Shown here piece after piece: positions 36,053 through 47,200 of a DNA stretch of 64,000 nucleotides. A program made the translations under genes and the position numbers. Under the pieces are notes generated by a model, which saw only the letters and a list, made by a program, of their open reading frames with translations, was not told where the DNA came from and ran no database searches. The DNA is taken from contig JAAZBB010000072.1 in NCBI GenBank assembly GCA_012514035.1, positions 1 to 64,000 of the forward strand, read 5' to 3'. Numbering within the stretch: the first letter of the stretch is position 1; each line of letters begins with the position of its first letter. Source of the stretch: Lentisphaerota bacterium (GTDB lineage Bacteria; Verrucomicrobiota; Kiritimatiellia; CAIQIC01; Lenti-01).

Positions 36053-38245
36053 TTATTCCACCGCGATCTGGATGTGATCGCCTAACCCCCGGTCCGTGCT
36101 GCACACGATCTGGTGCCGGCCACGCTCCAGGGGCCAAAACAACGGTTCCCCCGGACGCGAACGGCCCACCGGCCGGTCGTTGACAAACCAATAGAGCAGT
36201 TCTCCGGGCCGGTCGCTGGCACCGGTGAAGGCCAGGCGCTGTGCGGGCAGGTCCAGATCCGGCAGCCAGCGGAAGATGCTGTCGCGGGCCGGCGCCAGGA
36301 TCCGCACCGATTCCGCCGGCCCTTCCGGTTGAGGCGCCGCGCGCCGGGCCAGGAACGACGCCACCGGCGCAGGCCAGACATCTTCCGGCCCCGCGCGATG
36401 CACCGGGCAAACCTCGTGACGCGATATCCGGGCAATGGCCCAGTCCTCGATCCGGTGCCGGCAGTGCGATCCCGGAGCGCAGCCACTGGTTGCGCACAGC
36501 GCGCGTTTTTCAATGCCGGCCGGCCTGGCAAACCATGGCCCGACGTTGCCGGGATAGAGGCGGCGGAACAAATCCCACGCGACAGGAGTGGCCGCCTCGC
36601 GCCCGACCAGCCCCTCCGCCGAGGAGCCATCTGGATTTCCTACCCACACGCCGATCACGTATTCCGGATTCCAGGCCACAGTCCAGGCGTCGCGCAGGCC
36701 GGCCGATGTCCCGGTCTTCCAGGCCATGGGCGGCAGGCGCACGTCCGCTGCATGCCCGGTAGTATCCATTGTGCGCTCCTCGCCGGCGAGCATGTCGCTG
36801 ACCAGCCAGCAGGCCTCGGGGGAAAAGATGGGCTGCGTGGCCGGCCACGGGGCCGACTCCACGAACCGCGCCGGGGCCCAGCCTCCGCCGCGCGCGAGGC
36901 AGGCGTAGGCATTGGCCAAATCCAGCAGCCGGACCTCGGCATTGCCGAGCACGAGGCCGAGTCCGTAATGTTCCGGCGACCGGTCGATCGTCCCCAGCCC
37001 CAGCGAACGCAACACCGCGTGAAACCGCTCCTGCCCCACCCGTTTTTCAATTTCGATGGCGGGCAGGTTGAGCGACAGCACCAGGGCATCACGCACACTG
37101 ACGAGTCCGCGGTAATCCAACGAAAAATTGCGTGGATCAAGATCACGGAAGCGCGTCGGCACGTCCGGAATCACGGTGGCGGGGGTTACCAGCCCGCGGT
37201 CGATGGCCAGGGCATAGGCAAAGGGCTTGAGGGTCGAGCCCGCCGCGCGCCGCGCCGTCGCGCCGTTGACCTGCCCTGCGCGCCGCGCGTTGAAATAGTC
37301 GGGCGAGCCGGCCAGGGCGCGCACCGCGCCGGTCCGCACTTCCAGCAGCACCACCGCGCCACCCGCGGCGGCACTGGCGGCCGCATGCCGGCGCAGGACT
37401 TCTTCGGCGGCGCGCTGCAGGTCGCCATCGAGCGTGGTGCGCACCGTTGCATCCGCCGCCGCGCGCGCCGGCACCCCGACCCAATCGCAGAAATGCGGTG
37501 CCCGGAATGGGTACGGCACCGGGCGCACCTGCAGCGTCTGGGCCAGCGCCTCAGCCCGCTCGTCCGCGGTAATGGATCCGCAGGCCTCCATCCGGTCCAG
37601 CACATAGGCCTGGCGTTTCTTCGCCGCCGTGGGCCGGCGGTCGGGCCGCAGGCGCGACGGCGCTTGCGGAACCCCGGCCAACAGGGCCGCCTCGGCGAGG
37701 CTCAAGTGACCTGCACCTTTTCCGAAGTAGCGGCGTGCGGCGGCCTCGACGCCCACCAGGTTGCCGCCAAACGGCGCACGGTCGAGATACTGCGCCAGGA
37801 TTTCGCGCTTTTCCAGCCGCCGCTCCAACTGCAGTGCACGGAAGGCTTCGATGGCCTTGGTTGCCACGGTCCGCGGGCGGGGTTCCATCAGGCGAATCAC
37901 CTGCGTGGAGATCGTCGAAGCGCCCGACACGCGCCGCCCGCCGGCGAGATTTTGCACGGCGGCGCGAATCATCGCGACGGCGTCCACGCCCGGATGCGAC
38001 CAAAAGCGGCGGTCTTCCGCCGCCACGATCGCCTTCGTGATCCAGTGGTCCGGATCGGGCACATAGCCCGGCCGGCAATCGAACCCGCCCGTCGCCAATT
38101 TCACCCGCAGCGGCTCCCCGTGGCGGTCAGCGAGGACCACAGCGGATGGCAGGCGCGCGAGACTCTCCTCGGGAAAGGGCATCCACCGGACAGCCGCCAT
38201 TCCGGCCGCAACCAGAAAGACGACCGCCCACGCGGTCCGTTGCAT
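36053..38245 (-). CDS. pbpC: Penicillin-binding protein 1C
   Basis: Transglycosylase AAEDRRFWSHPGVD...SGASTISTQVIRL; transpeptidase GSTLKPFAYALAID; KTGTSAGLRDAW; C-terminal BiPBP-like region. Confidence 0.95.
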   Translation of the reverse strand: MQRTAWAVVFLVAAGMAAVRWMPFPEESLARLPSAVVLADRHGEPLRVKLATGGFDCRPGYVPDPDHWITKAIVAAEDRRFWSHPGVDAVAMIRAAVQNLAGGRRVSGASTISTQVIRLMEPRPRTVATKAIEAFRALQLERRLEKREILAQYLDRAPFGGNLVGVEAAARRYFGKGAGHLSLAEAALLAGVPQAPSRLRPDRRPTAAKKRQAYVLDRMEACGSITADERAEALAQTLQVRPVPYPFRAPHFCDWVGVPARAAADATVRTTLDGDLQRAAEEVLRRHAAASAAAGGAVVLLEVRTGAVRALAGSPDYFNARRAGQVNGATARRAAGSTLKPFAYALAIDRGLVTPATVIPDVPTRFRDLDPRNFSLDYRGLVSVRDALVLSLNLPAIEIEKRVGQERFHAVLRSLGLGTIDRSPEHYGLGLVLGNAEVRLLDLANAYACLARGGGWAPARFVESAPWPATQPIFSPEACWLVSDMLAGEERTMDTTGHAADVRLPPMAWKTGTSAGLRDAWTVAWNPEYVIGVWVGNPDGSSAEGLVGREAATPVAWDLFRRLYPGNVGPWFARPAGIEKRALCATSGCAPGSHCRHRIEDWAIARISRHEVCPVHRAGPEDVWPAPVASFLARRAAPQPEGPAESVRILAPARDSIFRWLPDLDLPAQRLAFTGASDRPGELLYWFVNDRPVGRSRPGEPLFWPLERGRHQIVCSTDRGLGDHIQIAVE

Positions 38246-38265
38246 CCAACCTGTCCGCCCGAATC

Positions 38266-41200
38266 TCACGGCACCACGCGCACGGTCCCGCCCGTTCCCA
38301 CGCCGCGGATTTCCGGTTCGTACATGCCCGAGACCACGACGGGCGGCCACGCGAAGGTACCGGGAGTCACCGCGCGGGCTGCATAATGGAATGATGTCCG
38401 GCCCTGGAACGGACCCGTGAAAATCAGCATCCGGTCGTCCCGCGCATCGCGATGCCGATCCGCTTCGGTCTCGTTCTTCAGCCAAGCCACCTGCTGCGAC
38501 GTCGCCAGATTCGGATTTTCGATTTCCCAACCCGCCGGCAGCAAATCCTCCACGACCATCTGGTCCAACAAGCGGTTGTGCGTATCCACCACGATGCGCA
38601 CGACGAACGGCGTGCCCTGCGACAGTTCGGCGGGATCCAGCGGCGTATTGTCCATGCTGACGATTTCGCGATGCACTTCGAGGTGTTCATTCTGTTCCGG
38701 CTCGGTTGCGGAGCCCACACCTTCATACTCTGCACAGAGATACAGATTGCCTGGCCCGGTGTTCATGACCGTCACGATTCCGGCCGCGCCGGGTTCCAGC
38801 GACCACGCCACTTCGTTGGTTGCGGTGAATCCGCGTTCCAAGCCGGGCAATTCCAACCGACCGGTGATGGGCGTTTCCTCGTCGGGCAGGTGCCGGGCCA
38901 TTTTGCCGAACGCGAGCAGGGCCAAGGCGTTGTCCTGCGTGTTGCCCCAGTGTCCGTCCCGCTGAGCGGCCCGCAGGAATTGAGCCAGCCGCGCCACGAT
39001 TTCGCTGCCCGGCTCGACTTCGAGCCAGGCGGAAAGCAGCAGGGCCGCATCGCGGATGTCGCTGTCGAGCAGGCGTCCCGGCACCCGCGGCCGCTTGACG
39101 GGCAGCGGCAGCGATTCGAGCAGCGGCAGCGCGCGCCGCGGTTCGCCGGCAAGCAGCAGGGCCGAGGCGGCATGGATGCGCGCCGCGTAGTTGAGTCGCG
39201 CGGTCTGCTCGCGCAAGCGCGCGTTCCAGCCGGCATCGGGCCGGCCCGCCAAGGCCAGCACGTGGCACATATATGCCCGCCGCTGCATGTCGAGCAGCCA
39301 GGCATCCCGGTCCGCATCGGTCGGGGCCGCCTGATCGAGGCTGGCGCGCAGCCAGCCCAGCGCAGCCTCAAGGCAGTCGGCGGGCACATCGTAGCCGGCG
39401 GCCTTGGCCTCCACGAGAAAATGCACGGCGTAGAGCGAAGCGTCTGCGTTCACCCCGCGCCAGAACGGCCACGGCGCAAAGCCGCCGTTTTCCTGTTGCA
39501 TCGCTGCGGTGCGCTGGATGGCCGCCGAGACAAGGCCCGCGGTATCGCCGATGGCGCGGCTTCCGGGCAGCAGGCGGCCGGCCCACTCGGGCGCATGCAG
39601 CAGCGGGAACGCCCCCGACACGGTTTGCTCGAGACAGCCGTAGGGATAATGCACGACATAATCCAGGGCGCGCCCGAGCTGCACCGATGGCAGCGACGAC
39701 AGCGTACCCGACATAGACACGGATTCCGGCAGCCAATCCGCCGGCGGTTCCAGCGTCGCGCTTTCCCCGGGCTTCAGCACGCTGCTGGTTGCCGCCACGC
39801 GGCTGCCCGCCGCCGGCCGCACGGCCAGCTCGATGGTCTCGCGGTACGAATTTTCGCCCGCCTCCGCCTCCAGCGTGCACAGTGCCTTGCCCGGCCCCGG
39901 CCCCGCCACAAGCGGAATCGCGACGTTTGTCGCACCGCCCGCGGGCAGCGAAATCCGGTGGTCCGCGATTTCCGCGCGCAGCGGCCCGCCGCAGACGGTG
40001 CGCAGCGTGGTCTCGAGCGGCGCCGCCCCTTCGTTGTAGAGCGTGACCGTCCCCTCGCTGCGATCGCCAATGGCCAAAAAGCGCGGCAAGGCGGGCTGGA
40101 CGATCAAATCGCGTTTCACTTTCACCGGTATGGAAGTTGAGCCCGTCTGCTCCGCGTTGTAGGCCACCGCCATCAGCCGCAGCTCGCCGTTGAATTCCGG
40201 CAGTTCCAGGGCAATCGCGGCCTGCCCGTTGGCATCCAGCGGCAGCGCGGCCCGCCACAGGGCGACGGGCTTGAACCGATTGGCCTTGATGGGATTGAGC
40301 CGGCGGCGCAACACATCTTCGCCATCGCCGCCGGGCGCGGGCACGGCTTCCATGTGGTCTTCGGTCACAGGCATCAGCTCGGCATACAAATCATACGCCG
40401 CCACGCCCAGGGCCCGCTGCGCTGAAAAGAGTTGCTCCGGGTCAGGCGTCTCAAACGCCGTCAGCATGCAGATGGCTTCATCCACGGCCATCACCGTCAC
40501 CGCGCCGCGAGCGGGCTGGCCCGCGGCGTCGCGCACGGTCACCGTGCCCGACAATTCCGCCTGCGGGCGTACCACGGCGGGCGCCTCGAACTCCACCCGC
40601 AGACGGGCCGCAGGCCGGTCCACCGGCAGCGCGATGGCGCCGATCGCCCGGTGTGCACTCCAAACCGGTTCCGCCACGGCCGGCCGGATCATCGTCAACG
40701 CGCAATAGGCGTTGGGCGCATAGCCGGCTTCAACGGGCACCTCCAGCTCCGCGGTGTTTTTCTCCAGTGTCACGAGCCGCGCTGCGCGCACTTCATCGGT
40801 TTCGATCGTCAACAGCGCGGGCCCCGCGAACGGGGCGCGCACCTGGAGGCGGGCCATGTCGCCGGCCATGTATGTTTCCCTGTCCCACGCCAATTCCACG
40901 CGGCCGGGCTTCTCGCGACTCCACGCCACCCACTCCGCATCCGCCGAACCGGCATGAAAGTCGATCCGCGTCGAAGATCCCGAAGCCGGATCCAGCGCCG
41001 TCAGCGTGTAGGCGCCCGCGGCATCGACAGCGAAGGCCCAATCGCGCGCCTCACCGCCGGCCGCCAGCGTGTCCTTGCGGATCTCGACGACCTGGCGTTC
41101 CGATTTCCACTCGTAGCGGCCGTGGGAATTGCGGCGCAGCACCGAATTCCAGGACACCCGCGACAGCGCCAGTACCAGGGGTTTGCCGTCGGCGACGGCC

Positions 41201-43668
41201 GTGCCGTCGGGTGCGATTTCAACCACGGCCACGCGCTGGGTGTCGCCAACGCGAACCGCCCCCTCCCAGGCGGGTTTCAGGCCGACGTAAAACGGATAGG
41301 GATCCAGCCGGCACCCGCCATAGGCCGTCACCGACCGGCCGCCGGTTTCCGTGACCGTGGCCTGCTGCACCACCTGCAGCGCCGCAGGCGGGCGCCACGC
41401 CCGTTGGCTTTGCACCTCGAATTCCGCATGTCCGTTTGCGTCCAGCGTCTTCGTGCCCAGATTACGGTAAACGGGACTGAAGTCTTTTTCGGCATCGCCG
41501 AACTGCCAGCCCGGCCAATTGGACGGGGCAAACGGCGCGGTCTTGAACGTGGCGGCGCCGGTGACCTTCAGTCCGCTCGCCGCGCGCCCAAACAGGTGAG
41601 CGGCCGTGACCCGGAAGCTGACCATGTCGCCCGCTTCGCCGCCTTCCGCGGCCGGGTGCACATCTACCCGGATTTGCGGCGGCACAAAATCCTCCAGCGC
41701 AACCGACGTCTGCCCCAGCACGGTGTGGGTACCCGGCATGGCCAGTTCCACGCCGTAGCGGCCGGTCGGCAAATAATCCGGCAGGACGACTTCCGCCTGG
41801 GCGGCGCCGAATTCATCGATTTCGACCGGCACATCACGGAACACCCGACCATCCGGCCGCCGTACCCGCAGCCGCGCGGGGAACGGTTCCGGGGCGCGAT
41901 GGCCGCCTTGGCGCGCGATGGCCTGCGCAAAAAGCGTCTCGCCGGGCCGGTAGACGCCGCGAGGGCTGAACACCGCCGCCTCGATCTGGTCGGCATCCAA
42001 ATACGGCAATCCGGAGAGTCCCTCGCCCTGGTCCACGTGCGTGCGCTCCAGATCCAGAACGGTCAGATCGCCATCGAGTTCGGCCAGGACGACGAACGGC
42101 TCGGTCCCCTCGCCCGGGTCCCACGCCAGGCGCGCCAGGCCGTCCGCCCCGGTTTTGCCGCGCGCCAGCACCTGGTTGTTGCGCGCATAGACGGTGACGG
42201 CCGCCCCGGCCGCCGGCGCGGCCGTCCGCAGCGAATTTACCCAGGCCAGCAGACCGCCGCGATATGTCCGCACCGCAAGGCCCAAATCCGTCACGACCAC
42301 CAACCGGCCTTCGCCGTCGGCATTTTCGCCGCTGACCTCGAGCCAGTAGGCGCCGCGCGGTTCGCCCTCGGCCAACGCGCGCAGATCGACGGCTCCGTTT
42401 ACGGGGGCGCCATCCTTCGACTCCGGCAGGTCATGGGTCTGGCTGCGTTCCGTTCCGGCCAAATCCGCCTTGAGCGTTTCACCATGATACCTGTCCAGCC
42501 TGCGCCGGGCCATTTCCACCAGATTGTTCGCGTAGACTGGACGCAGGCCCGCGCGAAAGTGCTTCAGGTTCACCGCCAGCACCGGCACCGACAGCTTGCC
42601 CTGCGGCGACAGATACCGCCCGGGCGAATCCACCCGCACGGCCGGCTTGGGCAGGGGAAACTGCACGGTGCGGGTGATGGCCTGGGGCAGGCTCGAACTG
42701 TTGGCGGCGGGAAACCCGGCCTTGAACGTCACCTCGTAGATCTGGCCCGGTTTGAAATCGCCCTTGAGCCGCAGGCCGGTCTCCCACCAGCGCTTGACAA
42801 CTTCTGCCGTGAATGAGACTTCCGGCTCAACCGCAATGTATTCCTTCAGGCCGTTCGGCTCCGGAAAGGCATTGAATTCCGCCCAGAGCTCCGGGGCTTC
42901 AAACGACGGCGACGATGCCTCGAGGTCGCGCAACTGCAGGTTGTGCTGCAATTCCAGCGAGCCCTGGCGCGGCTTATCCTCGGGCATGACGTCACCCGAG
43001 GCGGCCGGCAGACCGGGATCCAGCGCGTAGTCCAGGCGTTCCGCCAGCACCGGTTGTGTCTCCACCCACACCGCGCCGCTTCCGGTCGTGCCCAGCATCC
43101 AGTATTCCACCTGGTCCTGTCCCGGCGCCGACAGGCGGAAAAAGCGCGTAATCTGGCTGCGGTCCGGTTCCTCGTTGAATGTCAGCCGCAGCGTCAGTTC
43201 TCGATCCGGCGACACATCCACCTGCTCCACATTGCGCAGGCGCAGCACGCGCTCCACGGGACGTTCCGGTTTGGCGGCCGGCTCCCGGGCCGGAGGCGGT
43301 TCCGGCCGCGAGGTCCACTTCCATACCCCGTAGGCATTCACCAGCAGGAAGCCCAGGGCGAGCCAGAACCACCGGCCGCCCCCGGCCCGGATCGCCGCGG
43401 ACCCGGCCGCCGCTGCGGCCGCGGTGGCGACTTCGATCGCGGCTTCCGCAAACGTCTCCGGCGGATCCATCTCGGCGAGCACGTGTTCCACGGCTTCCAG
43501 GCCGATTTCACCCCCGGCGGTTTCCAGGCGCCGCACGGTTTCGCCGATCTGATCACGCAGTCCCGCGACGATTTCCCGGCGGACATCCGCCGGCTTGTGC
43601 CTCACCTGTTGTTCCACCGCGCGCAGGTATTCCTCCACCCGCCGTTCCGCCGCCGCGCTCCACTTCAT
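38266..43668 (-). CDS. Alpha-2-macroglobulin family protein with N-terminal HAAS-like region
   Basis: Thioester motif YPYGCLEQ (CLEQ codons at 39625-39636), MG domains; N-terminal AAERRVEEYLRAVEQQVRHKPADVRREIVAGLRDQI plus TM; ATGA overlap with PadR gene. Confidence 0.9.
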   Translation of the reverse strand: MKWSAAAERRVEEYLRAVEQQVRHKPADVRREIVAGLRDQIGETVRRLETAGGEIGLEAVEHVLAEMDPPETFAEAAIEVATAAAAAAGSAAIRAGGGRWFWLALGFLLVNAYGVWKWTSRPEPPPAREPAAKPERPVERVLRLRNVEQVDVSPDRELTLRLTFNEEPDRSQITRFFRLSAPGQDQVEYWMLGTTGSGAVWVETQPVLAERLDYALDPGLPAASGDVMPEDKPRQGSLELQHNLQLRDLEASSPSFEAPELWAEFNAFPEPNGLKEYIAVEPEVSFTAEVVKRWWETGLRLKGDFKPGQIYEVTFKAGFPAANSSSLPQAITRTVQFPLPKPAVRVDSPGRYLSPQGKLSVPVLAVNLKHFRAGLRPVYANNLVEMARRRLDRYHGETLKADLAGTERSQTHDLPESKDGAPVNGAVDLRALAEGEPRGAYWLEVSGENADGEGRLVVVTDLGLAVRTYRGGLLAWVNSLRTAAPAAGAAVTVYARNNQVLARGKTGADGLARLAWDPGEGTEPFVVLAELDGDLTVLDLERTHVDQGEGLSGLPYLDADQIEAAVFSPRGVYRPGETLFAQAIARQGGHRAPEPFPARLRVRRPDGRVFRDVPVEIDEFGAAQAEVVLPDYLPTGRYGVELAMPGTHTVLGQTSVALEDFVPPQIRVDVHPAAEGGEAGDMVSFRVTAAHLFGRAASGLKVTGAATFKTAPFAPSNWPGWQFGDAEKDFSPVYRNLGTKTLDANGHAEFEVQSQRAWRPPAALQVVQQATVTETGGRSVTAYGGCRLDPYPFYVGLKPAWEGAVRVGDTQRVAVVEIAPDGTAVADGKPLVLALSRVSWNSVLRRNSHGRYEWKSERQVVEIRKDTLAAGGEARDWAFAVDAAGAYTLTALDPASGSSTRIDFHAGSADAEWVAWSREKPGRVELAWDRETYMAGDMARLQVRAPFAGPALLTIETDEVRAARLVTLEKNTAELEVPVEAGYAPNAYCALTMIRPAVAEPVWSAHRAIGAIALPVDRPAARLRVEFEAPAVVRPQAELSGTVTVRDAAGQPARGAVTVMAVDEAICMLTAFETPDPEQLFSAQRALGVAAYDLYAELMPVTEDHMEAVPAPGGDGEDVLRRRLNPIKANRFKPVALWRAALPLDANGQAAIALELPEFNGELRLMAVAYNAEQTGSTSIPVKVKRDLIVQPALPRFLAIGDRSEGTVTLYNEGAAPLETTLRTVCGGPLRAEIADHRISLPAGGATNVAIPLVAGPGPGKALCTLEAEAGENSYRETIELAVRPAAGSRVAATSSVLKPGESATLEPPADWLPESVSMSGTLSSLPSVQLGRALDYVVHYPYGCLEQTVSGAFPLLHAPEWAGRLLPGSRAIGDTAGLVSAAIQRTAAMQQENGGFAPWPFWRGVNADASLYAVHFLVEAKAAGYDVPADCLEAALGWLRASLDQAAPTDADRDAWLLDMQRRAYMCHVLALAGRPDAGWNARLREQTARLNYAARIHAASALLLAGEPRRALPLLESLPLPVKRPRVPGRLLDSDIRDAALLLSAWLEVEPGSEIVARLAQFLRAAQRDGHWGNTQDNALALLAFGKMARHLPDEETPITGRLELPGLERGFTATNEVAWSLEPGAAGIVTVMNTGPGNLYLCAEYEGVGSATEPEQNEHLEVHREIVSMDNTPLDPAELSQGTPFVVRIVVDTHNRLLDQMVVEDLLPAGWEIENPNLATSQQVAWLKNETEADRHRDARDDRMLIFTGPFQGRTSFHYAARAVTPGTFAWPPVVVSGMYEPEIRGVGTGGTVRVVP

Positions 43669-44015
43669 GTCTGGGGTTCCCTCTCTGGTTTGCCGGACTT
43701 CAATTCGTTCAAGGCCTTCGTCAACATCGGCCAATAGGCGTTCATTTCCGCAAGACGCACCTTGCCGCGCGGCGTCAGGGCAAAATAGCGGCGCGGCGGG
43801 CCCGCGTCCGACGGCACGTCGCGCGATTTCAGGAAACCCTCCGCGCGCAGCCGCCCCAGGATCGGATAGACCGTGCTTTCCGAAACCGCCAGGTCTTCGA
43901 TGCGCTTGAGGGCCTGCACGATCTCGTAGCCGTAGCTTTCCCCGCGCCGCAGCACCAGCAGGACGCAGTACTCGAGCAGCCCTTTCCGCAACTGCGTGAT
44001 CCAGCCCTCGATCAT
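43665..44015 (-). CDS. PadR family transcriptional regulator
   Basis: QLRKGLLEYCVLLVLRRGESYGYEIVQALKRIEDLAVSESTVYPILGRLRAEGFLKS. Confidence 0.93.
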   Translation of the reverse strand: MIEGWITQLRKGLLEYCVLLVLRRGESYGYEIVQALKRIEDLAVSESTVYPILGRLRAEGFLKSRDVPSDAGPPRRYFALTPRGKVRLAEMNAYWPMLTKALNELKSGKPEREPQT

Positions 44016-44032
44016 CCGCTACTCCGCATCAT

Positions 44033-44053
44033 GTATTACGCAATGCATAATAC
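44033..44053. promoter_or_regulatory. Candidate PadR operator GTATTA-N9-TAATAC
   Basis: Inverted repeat ending 18 bp upstream of padR-like start. Confidence 0.45.
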
Positions 44054-44136
44054 CGGGGCGGATGTCAAGCCCGCTTGCCTCCTCGGATGTGTCCTGCTCG
44101 CCGCAGGGGAATCGCGGCTCGTTGCCCGCCCGCCGG

Positions 44137-44216
44137 TTTTCCACACCATGGAAAAAATCGGCGTTTTTTTCCACACAATGGAAAAATATTTCGCCGGTTT
44201 TCCACACAATGGAAAA
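44137..44216. repeat. Array of three TTTTCCA-N5-TGGAAAA palindromes
   Basis: Units 44137-44155, 44167-44185, 44198-44216. Confidence 0.85.
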
Positions 44217-44258
44217 CTTTTTTCCCGGAATCCCGGCGGCGATATTGCGCGGCGGGAA

Positions 44259-47200
44259 TTACGGCGGCGGCGGCGCGAACGGCGCGATGACGCGGTAGAA
44301 CCGGGTTGTCTCCGCCGCGTTGGTATCGGTCTGGGTGTTGGCCGGGCCAAGCACCACGGGACCCCACGTTGTCCAGGAAACGTTGCTGGCGCTCACGAGG
44401 TTCGACGCCCACTGCGTCCAGTAGGTCACGTTGCTTTCGCTGGCCCACCAGATCGTAGCCGTGCTGGGCGCGGAATAGACGATGTTGGTGATCCGGAACG
44501 TGCTGGGGTCCGGGCCGTTCTGGAAGACGGCAACCTCGTAGTCCTCCACTTCGCCATCCGTTGCGAAGCCGGTGGGCCCGAGGCCCCGGTAGCTGCAGAA
44601 GCGCACCCGGCCGAACGTGGTTCCCAGTTGAGCCGCTTGCGGCGTCGCAAATACCACGTCGTTGGTGCCCGGCACCAGGGCTTGATCCGCCACGACCTGC
44701 TCGCTGGCATCCCAACTGCCGTTCTGGTCGAAATCGATCCAGATGTTGAGGAACCCGTTGGTGGAGGCGGTAGCCACGATTGTCTTGGTTTCGCCCTGCA
44801 CGGCCTTGGCCAGCGTGACGACCAGATCCTCGTCATCCACGTTGGCGTTGTCATCGCCCAGCGCCTGGGCATCCGGCTGCCCATCGGGTTCGTCGTCGGG
44901 CGCGATTCCCAGGTAGTAGGCCGAGGGCATGCGGTGCCGCGCGCCGTCGTTGGCGAGCAATGTGGGATACCTCGGATCGGGGGCGTCGCCGAAGTCGAGG
45001 ACCTCGAGCCGCACTTCATAATCCTCCACCTCGCCATCCGTTTCCGCGCCCATGAACATGGGGGCCACCAGTACCGGTGGGTAGGTGGTGAAGCGCCAGC
45101 GCGAATGGGGGCCGCCGGACATGGTGGCGGGATATGCCGGAATTGAAAGCGGCAGGACGTTCAGGCCCGGTATGAGCGGTTGGTTGAAGAACGCCTGTTC
45201 GCCCGGATCGATCCAGGTGCCATTGGCGTTGAAATCGATCCATGCATTGAGGAAGCCCGGCACGGAAGCGATTACCTGCACCTGTGCGACCGAGCCGGCG
45301 ATCAGGAGCGGTGGAATGATCACGCCGTCCTCGTCGTCAATTCCCATCGGTGGATTGTTGTCGTCGCCGTCGGCATTGAGCGTCGGCTGGCCATTGGGTT
45401 CAAGGTCAACCCAATTGCCCAGGAAGACGCCGGGCTGGACGGCATGGCGCGCGCCGTTGTTGGCGAGGAGGGTCGGATAGCCGAGGGCCGTCATGCTGTC
45501 CCAGGCATCGCCGAAATCGAGAAGTTGCACCTCTTCCTGGATCGCAACCTCATAATCCTCCACTTCGCCGTCCGGGGCCTGGCCGGTGACGGCCAACCCG
45601 ACTTGCTGGGTGGTGTACCGGAAGCGCATGAAGGTATTTCCCACGATGGCGTTGCCGGGAATGACAAAGGCGAAGGTGTTCGTACCCGCCACCACGTTAT
45701 TGGTGGCGAAGATGTTCTCGCCCACATCCGTCCAATCGCCGTCAGCGTTGAAATCGATCCAGACGGAAAGGAAGCCGGCGGCCGAACAGATCACGTCGAA
45801 GGTGGCCGACCCGCCCATGTAGAGAGGCGAAGTGAAGTTGACGCCGTCCTCGTCATCGGCATTGTTGTTGTCATCTCCGGTGGCGGTGGCATCGGGCTGG
45901 CCGTCGCTTTCGGCGTCCACAAGGCTGCCCATGAAGACGCCGGGCACAACGCTGTGGCGGGCGCCGTTGTTGGCCAGCAGGGTTGGATAGCCAACGATGC
46001 CGGGGCTGTCCGGCGCATCGCCAAAATCCAGTTCACCCTCGATCCCGGTGACGGCCAAGGCCAGGTCCATGGAATTCTCGATCACTTGGGCATATTCATG
46101 CCCGTTGCCATAATGCAGATCGACCCAGACCTGGCGGTCGGGATCGAACCAGACCGCATCGTCTTGCCAACGCTCCTCGATCGGGCAGCTCTTCCAGCCC
46201 ATCGCGGCAGGTTCCTGAGACAAGATGTCCTGATAGCGGACGGCGAGCCAGTAGATGGTGCCTTTGGTCTGCACGAAGGCCACGTCGGCGGGGAAAGTGA
46301 AATCATATTGGAAAACCTGGGTATCCCCGGGGAAAACCCACAAATTCTGCGCGGGGTCGAACCACCACTCGGGAGCGCCGACGGCGATCCGGCCGGCGGC
46401 ATAAGAGAAAGGCGGCACATCCCGCGCCCACAGCAACTCGCCGGGATGGCTGTACAGATTTTCCGGGCCGGCCGGCACATCGCTGTAGATTTCCAAAGTG
46501 AAGGCCAGGCTGTTGAGCCCTTCCGACGGCAAAAGATCCTGATAGAACGAGGTCCAGATGTGCAGATCGGTGATGGGGCCGGTGAGCGTGCAGCGAAAAT
46601 CATTCGCCAGCATTTTCTCGACCAGGCTCACATCCACGCCATTGGAGGTCAGGTCGGGCGGTTGCAACCATTTGACGGGCGCGATGGGGATGATGTAGTC
46701 CTCCACTTCGCCGTCAAAGGCCGGTCCCCGATCGGTCAAGCCCTGCACTGTGCTCAAGCGGCAGCGGACAAAGGTCGAGTTCGTGGCGGTGATCGCGCCG
46801 GGCGTGAAGGGATACCACTGCGTGCCGTTGAATGCTCCGTTGTCCACGACGACCTGTTCGCCGGCATTCGTCCAATTGCCATCGCCGTTGAGATCGATCC
46901 ACATGTTGAAATAGGCGGTGACCCCGGCCGGGACGCTGGCGACCACCTGGACCCGGTTCTGCACGCCAGAGAACAATGCCGTCGGGAAGGAAACGCCGTC
47001 CTCGTCGTCCAGGCCGGTCGGCGGATTGTTGTCGTCGCCGAGCGCTTGCGCATCGGGCTGGCCATCCGCCTCGGCGTCGACGAGGGCACCCAGACAGAGC
47101 CCCGAACCAAGCATGTGCTGGGCGCCGTTGTTGGCCAGCAGGGTGGGATAGCCCAGGGCCGCCACGCTATCCGGCGCGTCGCCGCAGTCATACTCCTCGC

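Noticed and set aside
38452-40140. 562-aa plus ORF opposite the A2M gene
   Set aside because: Antisense shadow ORF in high-GC gene
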